Translations under genes and position numbers: made by a program
In this document: piece by piece, positions 24,560 to 32,842 of the stretch
Position numbering within the stretch: position 1 is the first letter of the stretch
How the letters are laid out: each line of letters opens with the position of its first letter
NCBI RefSeq assembly: GCF_021018805.1
Contig: NC_086283.1
Coordinates: 12,289,162 to 12,353,161, forward strand
Length of the DNA stretch: 64,000 bases
Origin: Prinia subflava
Taxonomy: Eukaryota; Chordata; Aves; Passeriformes; Cisticolidae
Direction: 5' to 3'
Notes under the pieces: model-generated
What the model was told of the DNA's origin: nothing
Database searches by the model: none
Seen by the model: the letters and a program-made list of their open reading frames with translations, nothing else

Positions 24560-27500
24560 ACTGAATAAATGAATTTAAAAGCTGGTCTCCTCGCACTGCT
24601 CCCAGGAGAAGTGGGGGCGGCCCCAGCTGGGGAGAAAGGAAGGGCCGGTATCCACCGACTGCCGGGGGAGCGGCGGAGGGCTGGGGTGTAGCTGCTGGTC
24701 GCGGATGCTGCCCCGCAGCCGGGAGCGAGCAGGAACCTTTCTGGGGCAGGATAAAATTGTTGACTGTAGATAAGCGAGGTGCAGGTGGGGACTGAGGGCA
24801 CTGCGGCGGCTCCGGACGATCCCCAGGGTTTGCTTTTGGGGTTTATGGGAAGCAGGTGCTGCCGCTCAACGGTCTCGGCTTATTCAACCAGAGCTCAGTC
24901 TGTCCCCTGAACCAGAGTTCAGTCAGTGCACGTCGGCCGTCCGGGCATCTCCTGTCTTGGCAGAGCCCTTGCGGGAGGAAGGAAGCAGCGAAAACAAATA
25001 AAAGCTCAGAAACTTGCAAAGTCAAACGCTTTCCCCTACCCGGGGACGGAACACCGAAAGCTCCGCTGGCTCGTTGCGGGGCGCATCCCAGATGTGCTGG
25101 GGTGCTGGATACAGGTTCGGCATCCTCCTCGGGCTCACCGGCCCCGGACGGGGTAGAGGGACGGGCCACCTCCCGGCATGTTCCTCCCCGGCAGCGGTGA
25201 CGGGTCCCGCGCTTCCCGCGCGTCCCCCACGCGTGCCGAAGTCCCGCAGGCTGGGGGCCGACGTGGGGTCCGTCCCGTCCCCCCGCTCCTGCCAGGCTCT
25301 GCCACCCTCGGAAACAGAGGGTTTTGCTGCGCAGTGCTGCACCACAGCCCGTACGCGATGCGCTGCTCGCTCCCCATCCTGGCTCCTGCCTCTGGATAAA
25401 ACTGCGGTTTTGAGCATCGGATGGGAACAGCAACAACAACAACAAAACCCCATGGCCGAAGATGTCGAAACACAAAAATGTCAGTGGGTGGTTGGGGCTG
25501 AAATGATACTAGCTGACCCGGTAGGGTCGAGGGATTTGCTTGTTCCGAAGAGGTCTTTTAAACACCAATCTGACAAGCCGGAGAGGGGTTTACCGTGCCG
25601 GTGGGCCGGGTGTCCTGTTTCAGAGAGTCACGTACCATTAAAGAGACACTTTTACGAGTTTGTGGCGAGGCGCTGAGGCATTCAAAGCTGCTCGCTCGGG
25701 AGGAAAATCCGCGGCAGCAGCGCCTGGGGAAAGGGTTAACCCGCTGGCCGCCCTGCCTGGGAAATGATGGTAAATTATCCGGCGCGTTCTCCCGGGGAAG
25801 AAATTAGACTTCAAAAGGGCTGGAGCCCTTCTGAATATATATCAAGCAGATGGGCTGATGCGCTGTCTCGCTGATGTGCCATTGATTAGCCGCCCCACAG
25901 AAGTGCTGCAGCCCCGCTCGCCCGCGGCGGGTGCGCGCCGCCGCCCGCCTCTCTCCGGGCACGCCGGCGGCGGCAGCGCGCCTCGGTGTTGAGCAGGGGA
26001 AAGGGGTGGGGGCCGCAAGACACCGGGAAAGAAAGATGAGATCAGAGAGGGGAGAGCAGGGGAAGAGGGGGAAAGAAAAAAGCACCACCACTAAAACCAG
26101 ATGAAAAACCGGGATTAATTACAAAAAGGAACCTCTTCAGAAATGGAGGGGATTTGCTTTCCCACCCCCAAATCCAGCACTACTGAGAGCGCTCCCCCGC
26201 GCTGCGCAAGCTCCCGTCTCAAGTTCCAGCTGAACTCCGTGCTGCAGCGAGTGCAACGGGCCGGCACCTCCTCTCCCCGAGCAGCCTCGGTTAAACCGAG
26301 CTGGGAGCGAAAAGCTGCGGGGAGCGGCAGAGGACCTGAGCTCTTCCCGCTGCCCGACGGGGCAGAGGCGGCCGCTCCGCCGCTGGCGCCCCGCGGGGAA
26401 GAGCCTGGCTGCGGCACCGGACTGGGGGTGTCGCATCCGAAGGAGCTCAGTAAAAAGGCCTGCTCCCTCCTCCCAGCCTAAGCAGGGAGGGAGAAAAAGC
26501 ACATGACAGAAAGTCACCCACTGTAGCGTTTAAATGCTTCACCGCTCAAACCGCCTTTGACACGCCTTGGCTGGGCTCCCGAAGGCGCCCCGAGCCATTC
26601 GATAGCACTTGAGAAAAGGCCTTTCCGTCTGCCCCGCTCTGGGCAGCCTGGAAATGGCCAGCGGCGGCAGTGGCAGCGCACCCACCGCACACGAGCAGCG
26701 CACCCATCGCACAGGTGCAGCGCAGCCCGCGGAGCCGCGCTCCCATCCGCTCCCGGGGGTGCAGCAGCTCTGGAAACCGTCCTTAGAGAGAGTGCGCCTG
26801 AAGTTAACATGGGGTGGCGGCAGGGCAGCATGTGGCTTTCCGAGGCCCCAGCCCCGCTTCGGGAGGGCACCCAGTCGTGCGCCCCAGCCCCGACCCCGGC
26901 GCACACACAACCCCGAGCAAAACCGCGTTGCAATGACTTGGCTACGGGAGGAAAACTTGTCCCCCAGGGTGCGCCGGCAGCTCCTCGCTCCAGCGTGGCT
27001 TGCCCGCGGAGAGGATGTTTCCCACGCGGGGCCGACAGGGTCCCCGCCTCACCCACGCACAAGCCGATCCCTGGCCACTTTCCCCTCATTTTCTCTCCCG
27101 GACAGGCACGTCACGGGCACACGAGACAGTGGGTGACCAGACACAAGGTCGGCTCCTGCCGAGTACCGGCATCGGTGCCCGCGGGTGGCAGTGTCAGAGC
27201 TGTGGCCACGGGACTCAGGCACACAGAGAAACACAAGCCGGGAGGCGTCCCTCGCGGAGACTGGGCTATGGGGCGCAAAGTTGTCGGGGAGACTCCCTCT
27301 GCTCCTACACGGAGCGAGGGATCTCTGCGTGTCTCCGTCGGCGCTGCAGCGGCTCGGACCCCTGCGAGAGAGTGCACGTGTGTGCATGCGGCCACGCGTG
27401 TGCGCGCCCGTGCGTGCCGGCCTCCGCGTGGGCTCGCCCACCCCTCTGTGGGCGCCTGCCTCTCCGCACTGTCGGAGCAGACACGCTGGGCCGTTCCTGC

Positions 27501-27699
27501 GTATCTTTTTCTCCTCCTTTGTCTCCCTTTCTTTGGCTTTGACTCTTTCAGGTGCCCCGGCGGTGCCCTCGCGTGCTGCTGGTTGCTGGGAGGTGGCGTG
27601 GCTGCCACTGCGCTGCTGTTGTGAGAGGGGAGGGAGGGAAGGGGGCTTGAATGCTGGCTGTTGTGCTCGGCTGGGGTGGGGGGCCGCCGAGGAGGAGGA
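24560..27699. other. GC- and CpG-rich field 3' of ATOH1
   Basis: About 3 kb with frequent CG dinucleotides, especially 24,600-25,400 and 25,880-27,660. Long frames occur on both strands at once (for example 26,557-27,624 plus and 27,049-27,906 minus) and are rich in Arg, Ala, Gly and Pro. This is expected of GC-rich DNA with few stop codons. No domain, conserved start or poly(A) signal supports a gene. Position suggests regulatory sequence of ATOH1 or a non-coding transcript. Confidence 0.55.
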
Positions 27700-27960
27700 G
27701 GCCGATGATGATGATGATGGAGGGGAGGGGGTGACGATGGAGCTCACCGCGGGCGCGCAGCTCCCTGGGGAGCCGCCTGAAAGGCCGCTGCGCTCACCAG
27801 CTGACAACGCGTGCTCCGCTCCAGACACGGCGCACCGCGGCCGGGAGCGAGGCCAGACCCCCCCTCCGCCCTCCAGCCCCCCTGTCCCCCCCATTGTCCG
27901 CCCCAAAGCATTGTCCGACCCGCTCTAATTAAGAAACACTGGCCCCATGGCCAACTCCCC
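27700..27960 (-). promoter_or_regulatory. Candidate ATOH1 3' autoregulatory enhancer
   Basis: It lies about 3.4-3.5 kb 3' of the ATOH1 stop, where the mammalian ATOH1 enhancer is known to lie. On the minus strand it contains GTCAGCTGGT (27,796-27,805), an E-box matching the extended ATOH1-binding consensus at nine of ten positions. A GC-rich GGCTCCCCAGGGAGCTG block, compatible with a ZIC-type site, is within 30 bases. Two copies of CATTGTCCG (27,892-27,900 and 27,909-27,917) each contain a SOX-like ACAATG on the minus strand. A homeodomain core TAATTA is at 27,926-27,931. A short GAT repeat is at about 27,703-27,719. Motifs and distance are seen directly; enhancer identity is inferred from known mouse biology. 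Confidence 0.6.
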
Positions 27961-28359
27961 ACTCTAAGCGCCCCCCACCCCCCCCCCGCCGTGGTCCCCG
28001 AGCTTTTCTGGTCTCCTCTCGCTGGGTTTAACCCTTTCTGCTCCTTCCCTTCCTATTGCCTCCCCGAGGCCAGAGGTTGAGCAAACAGCAGCCAGAGAGC
28101 TGCAGGGCAGAGATGGGCCTCGGCCCCCGCGCCTCGCCCCGCTCCGTCCCCCCGAAATCCCCGCCGTCGGGACGGCCGGGCAGAGCCCCCACCGGGGTCC
28201 CGGCCGCGCTTCATCCGGCGACCCGGGCTCAAAAGTCAACGGAGCCGCCGTGCTCCTCGCACAAAGGCGACCGCCTCCCCGAGCCCCCCCAGCCCCTGCG
28301 GTCGTTTCGCACTCCCTGGAGGACAGTCAGCGTTCAGCCAAAATTTAACGCTCGGATAG

Positions 28360-28910
28360 TGCGCTTCTGACTCGCCCTTTTCAAATAAAAGCCCGTTTAG
28401 GATGATAAAACCCCATGAAGCAAACAGGGCGAGACTGCTTCCAGGGGCTGGTGCGCGTCCCCGCTCTTGTTAAAAAACTTTGCGGTAGTCTATACAAACA
28501 CTGTCGCAAGCTCAATAAAGCGATTTATCCATCTTCATTACTTAAAGAAATGTTGTCTCTTTGTTTGTTTGGGAGATATTAAGCATGCTTAGCTTGCAAC
28601 ACATAGTTGATTCCTTTGCTAGTATCTTGGATACTTGGATCTGACTTTGGAAGGTAGGAGCTAATTGCTAATAATGGAGAGAAAGGAACCAGCCAGCATA
28701 GCGGGAGTGGCCTGGCATATGGGGAATGAGAGGTCTGAAATACTCAATATTCAAGTTTCCAAAATATTAATGAGATTATAGCAACCTGCAGCTATACGTT
28801 ACAGCTTGTTAACGGAGTGCAAGAGAGGGGGGCTGCCAAGCGGTTGTTATGCAAAGTCTATAGCTGAACCTTAAAATGGCAATGCGGCTGGGTATCTCTT
28901 TCAAAGAAGC

Positions 28911-28912
<2 letters not shown>
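28360..28912 (-). promoter_or_regulatory. Candidate second conserved regulatory block 3' of ATOH1
   Basis: An AT-rich island of about 550 bp sits inside GC-rich DNA and has the motif-dense look of a conserved non-coding element. It holds GTTGTTATGCAAAG (28,843-28,856), a near match to the composite SOX-OCT site, an E-box CATATG (28,716-28,721) and several TAAT cores (for example 28,660-28,680). It is 2.4-2.9 kb from the ATOH1 stop. It could be the counterpart of the other half of the bipartite ATOH1 enhancer. I cannot test conservation here. Confidence 0.4.

Positions 28913-28913
<1 letters not shown>

Positions 28914-28968
<55 letters not shown>
28914..28968 (+). repeat. (A)55 homopolymer
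   Basis: About 55 uninterrupted A residues at the edge of the AT-rich block. CpG-rich sequence follows immediately. No retrogene body is recognised 5' of it. Confidence 0.9.
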
Positions 28969-28973
<5 letters not shown>

Positions 28974-30320
28974 TCAGACGGCGAGTGCTCCGCTGAGGCT
29001 GCGAGTAGCAGCCGTGCCATGGGATGCGCTCGTCTGTCGGGGGAAGGGACCCGACGGCGGGAGCGGGGAGGCTTTTCATGCACCCTTTTCCACCACCTCG
29101 CGTGTTGGCAGCCGCAGAGGCAGAGCCCGGGACGGTAGGGAGGAAAGAGGCTGCATGCACCCCTTCAACCCACGGCCAGCATCGCCGGGACCCCTCCGCG
29201 AATGCCGCTTCTGAGTCACGGCGGCGGCCGCCGCTTCCCCCGCGCCGAGTGTATCTCCAAACGAAACGAAATAAAGGAAACCACAACCCCAAAGTTGGTG
29301 GTTTTTGGTCTGCCATATCCCACCCGTGACGGGATCCCTCGCGTGCCCCCTAAGGTGCGAGACCGGCTTCCACAGCACAGAAATCAGTGCCGGTAACCAA
29401 AGCTGACCTACGCCGACAAGACAGGCGTTTTATTAAGAAGGGAAACGACCCTCCAGATAAACTTTCCACCCTGAGGGACCGTACCCCGCTTCGGCAGGTC
29501 CGAGCGGCGGCCGCGGGTGCTGGCGGCGGGCAGGGCAGGGCGACAGCGCGGGGTTACCGAGGGGGCAGGTGCCCTGTTTCTGCAGGGGAAAGCGACACCC
29601 TGGCGGGCTTCGCTCCTGCGGGGACCGCTCCCCCGGCCGCGCCCGGTTAACTGATCACCTCTCCGACACCCCCCTCCCAGTGTCACCTGCTGAACTCAGC
29701 GGGTCCCCGGCACCGACACGGCTCCGGTTTAGCCCCGGGTCAGGTGTCACGGGCAGGCTGGACTAAGCATCAGCCAATCCCCCACTCCTGTCCGGGTTTA
29801 GCCCGAGCCCGGGGGCCACATCCTGATCCCCGGCGACCCGCCGCGCTGCTCGAGTGTCCCCAAACCCCCGCCAGCTTCCCTGCCCGCTCCCAGCCCTTTC
29901 CGCTCGGCTTATACCGAGAAGGCTCCGTTGGGAGATCTCCTCGTGTCGCCGAGAAGGGGAGGAATGGGGAAGAAGGGAATGACGTGGCTCGAGAGGCGGT
30001 GCGGGGACAGTCGCTACAGAGCACCGACAAGCTCCTTACCCTGCACTTGTTGCAATTACCCCGGTTCCGCTGGGAACTGCGGGATGGAAACGGGACACGG
30101 TCCCGGCGGAGCAGGGAGTAGAGGTAGTGATGCTCCACGCGGGGCAGAGCCCGGCCAAGCCTCGGGGTCCGCCCGTCCCTCTGCAGGCAGCCGGGGCGTC
30201 CCATCGGCTCCCTGGAGCATCGCCCCCGCCTCTGTACCTCTCAGCCCCGCCGCGGGGTTTGACACCAACCCGGCTCGGGGAGGGCGAGGGGAGAAGTTGA
30301 ACCCGACCACACTTTAAAAC
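28969..30320. other. CpG-rich sequence between regulatory block and ATOH1 3' UTR
   Basis: Dense CG dinucleotides and overlapping long frames on both strands without recognisable domains. It lies just beyond the ATOH1 cleavage site. It may be part of the extended CpG domain of the locus. Confidence 0.5.
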
Positions 30321-30340
30321 TGATTTTTTTTCCCCTCACG

Positions 30341-30346
30341 TTTATT
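30341..30346 (-). terminator. ATOH1: ATOH1 poly(A) signal AATAAA
   Basis: Sense sequence AATAAACGTG. A GU-rich stretch (AGTGTGGTCGGGTT) follows about 30 bases downstream, the classical arrangement for cleavage and polyadenylation. No competing AATAAA or ATTAAA was found between it and the stop codon. Confidence 0.7.
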
Positions 30347-30774
30347 TGATCTCAAAGAAAAAAAAAATAAAATACATAAAACAATGGCAGCTGGCGTTGC
30401 TAAAATCAAAATAAACGATTTTCGTAAAAAAGACTTTTTAAAAAAAAAAAAAAAAAGAGAGAGAAGCAGAAATATTTGCAAACACTGCATAATAAATACG
30501 TTTCCTATTACCACAAAAGGAAAATAAAACTGACATAAAAGTTTGACACGACAAAACCGTTTTCGTTTATAAGACAGTGTTAGGATTAAGTGGCTTAATT
30601 AAATATTGGTCTCCAATTGGCAGTTAGTAGTTTTCCTCTTGAAACTGCATCTCCAGCCGCGGATAAAGTGCTTGTGACAAGCTTTCCCCCAAAAGACGCG
30701 ACATGATGCTCTAAGGAAAATCCAAATTTTCTGCGCTATTTACAGGTTAAGACGGTGTGTTATTGACTTTTACT

Positions 30775-30808
30775 TTGTGTGTGTGTGTGTATGTGTGTGT
30801 GTGTATGT
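30775..30808 (+). repeat. (TG)n microsatellite in the ATOH1 3' UTR
   Basis: Seventeen or so TG units with one or two TA interruptions. In the ATOH1 transcript it reads as CA repeat. Confidence 0.9.
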
Positions 30809-31290
30809 TTCCACAGCAGTGCGACCCACGGCAGGATCGGTGTCCTGGAAGACGGGGCTGTCAGGGCGGGTTCACGGCCGGGTGGGGATGGACGGCGCCG
30901 GCGGCACCCCCGGCAGCGGGGCCAGGCTTTCCCCCTGCGCATCGCCTGCTCGCCGACGGGGCGAGCCAGGCTCCGCGCTGCGAGCTGGCGTGTTGGCAGG
31001 AGGGAACGGCAACGAATTCTAAGCGAAAGAAACTTCCGAAGTGTAAACTAAAAAGGAAAACAAACCAAGCGACCCTGACAGACAGGAAGGGTACAGTCAC
31101 TCGCTAACAGCCATCCTCCCTGGACAAACCAGGGGCTGCCGGGGGTGGGAGACGAGGGGGCGGATTTCAAAGCGACCGAGGGGAGCCGATGCCATCCGTG
31201 GCGGCACCGTGGCGTCCGGCTGCTCACCCCACGGCGGAGTCTGTGCTTCGAGGGGCGGCCTTGCGAGGGTGCCGGGGACGACACCCCGCC

Positions 31291-32160
31291 TTAGCTGGCC
31301 TCATCCGAATCGCTGTAGTGCGAGCGGGGCGAGAACTCCCCGTCGCTCCTGTGGGACCGGGGCGACGTCTTGCTCCTCTCCTGCGGCGGCTGCCCGGGCT
31401 GCGGCATGAGGAGGGCGGGGGAAGGGGCTCTCTGTCCCATCAGGGCGCCCTCCGCAAAGGAGGAGAAGTGCAGCGGGTCGAGCTGCACCGAGTAGCCCCC
31501 CGCGGCCGGCGGCGGGGGGAAGCGAGTCCTGCCGTGCCCGGGGGGAGACGCTCTGGGCGGCCCCGGCGGCGGCGCCGGCGGCCCCGGCGGAGCTCCGGCC
31601 CCGGCGGCCGCGCAGGGCGGCTCGAAGGGGGCCCCGCGGTGCTCGGCCTTGCCGGGGGCGTCGGGAGGGGCGGCGGGGCCGTGCAGCAGCTCGGCCAGGG
31701 CGCTGATGTAGATCTGCGCCATCTGCAGCGTCTCGTACTTGGAGAGCTTCTTGTCGTTGTTGAAGGAGGGGATGACATTGCGCAGCTGGTCGAAGGCGTG
31801 GTTCAGCCCGTGCATCCGCCGCCGCTCCCGCGCGTTGGCCGCCAGCCGCCGCTGCTTCTGCACGCCGCTCACCTGCGCCCGCAGCCCGGGACCGCCGCCG
31901 CCGCCCCGCGGCCGCCCGCCGCCCCGCGCCCCGCCGGGGCTGCTCCCGCCGCCCCGCGCCGCGCCGCCCTCGGCCGCCGCCTCCTCGTCCTCGCCGGGCA
32001 GCATGTAGCGCGGCGAGGCGGCGGCGGGCAGGCGGGCGGCGCAGCACACGCCGAGCCACGAGCCGTGCGCGAAGCCGCCGCACCCGCTCTGCTCGGGGCC
32101 GGGCGGCGGCTCGGGCGGCCCCGGCGGCTCGCGGGCGCGCTCTGCCCAGGAGAGGCTCAT
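31291..32160 (-). CDS. ATOH1: Atonal homologue 1, proneural bHLH transcription factor
   Basis: Single-exon gene of 289 residues. ATOH1 dimerises with E proteins, binds E-boxes in the nucleus and drives fate of cerebellar granule cells, inner-ear hair cells and secretory gut cells. The bHLH spans about residues 103-159: basic region [17 protein letters not shown], helix 1 [13 protein letters not shown], loop NNDKK, and helix 2 from [21 protein letters not shown]. The C-terminus [13 protein letters not shown] with the preceding Ser-Pro motifs is the diagnostic ATOH1 tail, known as a phosphorylation-dependent stability region. An [16 protein letters not shown] block before it is also typical. 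Residues 34-53 (SWLGVCCAA to RYML) align with the conserved N-terminal patch. The chosen ATG has G at -3 and A at +4 and is the first suitable one. The frame remains open upstream only because the promoter is GC-rich. Linkers are Gly-, Pro-, Ala- and Arg-rich, and the protein is shorter than mammalian ATOH1 (about 350 residues). Confidence 0.96.
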   Translation of the reverse strand: MSLSWAERAREPPGPPEPPPGPEQSGCGGFAHGSWLGVCCAARLPAAASPRYMLPGEDEEAAAEGGAARGGGSSPGGARGGGRPRGGGGGPGLRAQVSGVQKQRRLAANARERRRMHGLNHAFDQLRNVIPSFNNDKKLSKYETLQMAQIYISALAELLHGPAAPPDAPGKAEHRGAPFEPPCAAAGAGAPPGPPAPPPGPPRASPPGHGRTRFPPPPAAGGYSVQLDPLHFSSFAEGALMGQRAPSPALLMPQPGQPPQERSKTSPRSHRSDGEFSPRSHYSDSDEAS

Positions 32161-32500
32161 GGCTCTAGCGCCGCGCGCCCATGGGGCCGCGCGCAGCCCC
32201 CGCCTCGCGCGTGGCGCCCCGACGGCTCCGGTGTCGGCCGGGCCCGCGCCCCCCTTTAAGGAGCGGCACGCGCCGGGGTCCCCCCCGCCCCCGCTCCCCC
32301 CTCCCCTCCTCTCCCTCGCGCCCCACCCCTCCCGCCGCACGCCCTCCACTCGCGCCGGTCGCGTGTCGGCGCGGCCAATGGAGCGCGCGCGCGCGGGGCC
32401 GGCGCGTGCGGGGAGCCAATGGCGCGCGGGGGGAGCGGAGGCTGCGGCCGGCGGCAAGGGGGGGGGGGAGGGGGGGAGGGGGGGTGAGCCCGGGCCGGCG
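32161..32500 (-). promoter_or_regulatory. ATOH1: ATOH1 CpG-island promoter and 5' UTR
   Basis: Extremely CpG-rich. Two CCAAT pentamers on the plus strand (32,375-32,379 and 32,416-32,420; ATTGG in the direction of transcription) lie 41 bases apart. A TATA-like CCTTAAAGG (sense) is near 32,254-32,262. Tandem CCGCCC GC boxes at 32,511-32,530 would bind SP1-type factors. The order GC boxes, CCAAT pair, TATA-like box, ATG fits a promoter for this gene. The transcription start is not determinable, so the 5' UTR may be about 60 to 200 bases. Confidence 0.6.
32458..32484 (+). repeat. G-run cluster in ATOH1 promoter, potential G-quadruplex
   Basis: Three long G runs (12, 6 and 7 bases, each able to supply more than one tetrad column) separated by single A residues. 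The G-rich strand is the template strand for ATOH1. Located about 300 bases upstream of the start codon. Confidence 0.7.
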
Positions 32501-32637
32501 GCACGCGCTGCCCCGCCCCGCCCCGCCCCGGGCAGGCGCGCGCCGGGCGGCCTCCCCGCCCGCGGCGGGCGGAACGGGCGGGGCCGCCGGGGAGCGCCCC
32601 GACGGCGCGTCCGCCCCGCGCCGGGCAGCGGCCCCGG

Positions 32638-32842
32638 CCAGCGGGGGTGCCGGGGACAGCCCCGCGCCGGGGACAGCCCCGCGCCGGGCAGCGGCCCGGG
32701 CCAGCGGGGGTGCCGGGGACAGCCCCGCGCCGGGGACAGCCCCGTGCCGGGGACAGCCCCGCGCCGGGCAGCGGCCCGACCCAACGGGGGTACCGGGGAC
32801 AGCCCCGCGCCGGGGAGAGCCCCGTGCCGGGCAGCGGCGGTC
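32638..32842 (+). repeat. GC-rich minisatellite upstream of ATOH1
   Basis: Built from a 17-bp unit GCGCCGGGGACAGCCCC nested in a higher-order repeat. Copies begin at 32,638 (63 bp), 32,701 (80 bp, one extra 17-bp unit) and 32,781 (about 62 bp, more diverged). Each copy starts with CCAGCGGGGG or CCAACGGGGG. It lies about 480-680 bases upstream of the ATOH1 start codon. Confidence 0.9.

Larger units (their letters stand above)
30321..31290 (-). other. ATOH1: ATOH1 3' untranslated region
   Basis: About 970 bases between the stop codon and the only canonical poly(A) signal on this strand nearby. The first 400 bases are GC-rich. The distal half is AT-rich, with U-rich runs, as is common in regulated 3' UTRs. 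A CA repeat in the sense strand lies at 30,775-30,808. The extent is inferred from the signal; no transcript is available. Confidence 0.65.

Noticed and set aside
26557..27928. Long overlapping frames (up to 355 codons) in the GC-rich field
   Set aside because: Several frames are open on both strands at once, as expected at high GC. No recognisable domain, and composition is Arg/Ala/Gly/Pro-rich.
31189..32259. 356-codon plus-strand frame antisense to ATOH1
   Set aside because: It mirrors the GC-rich coding sequence, has no domain, and the minus-strand frame is clearly the real gene.
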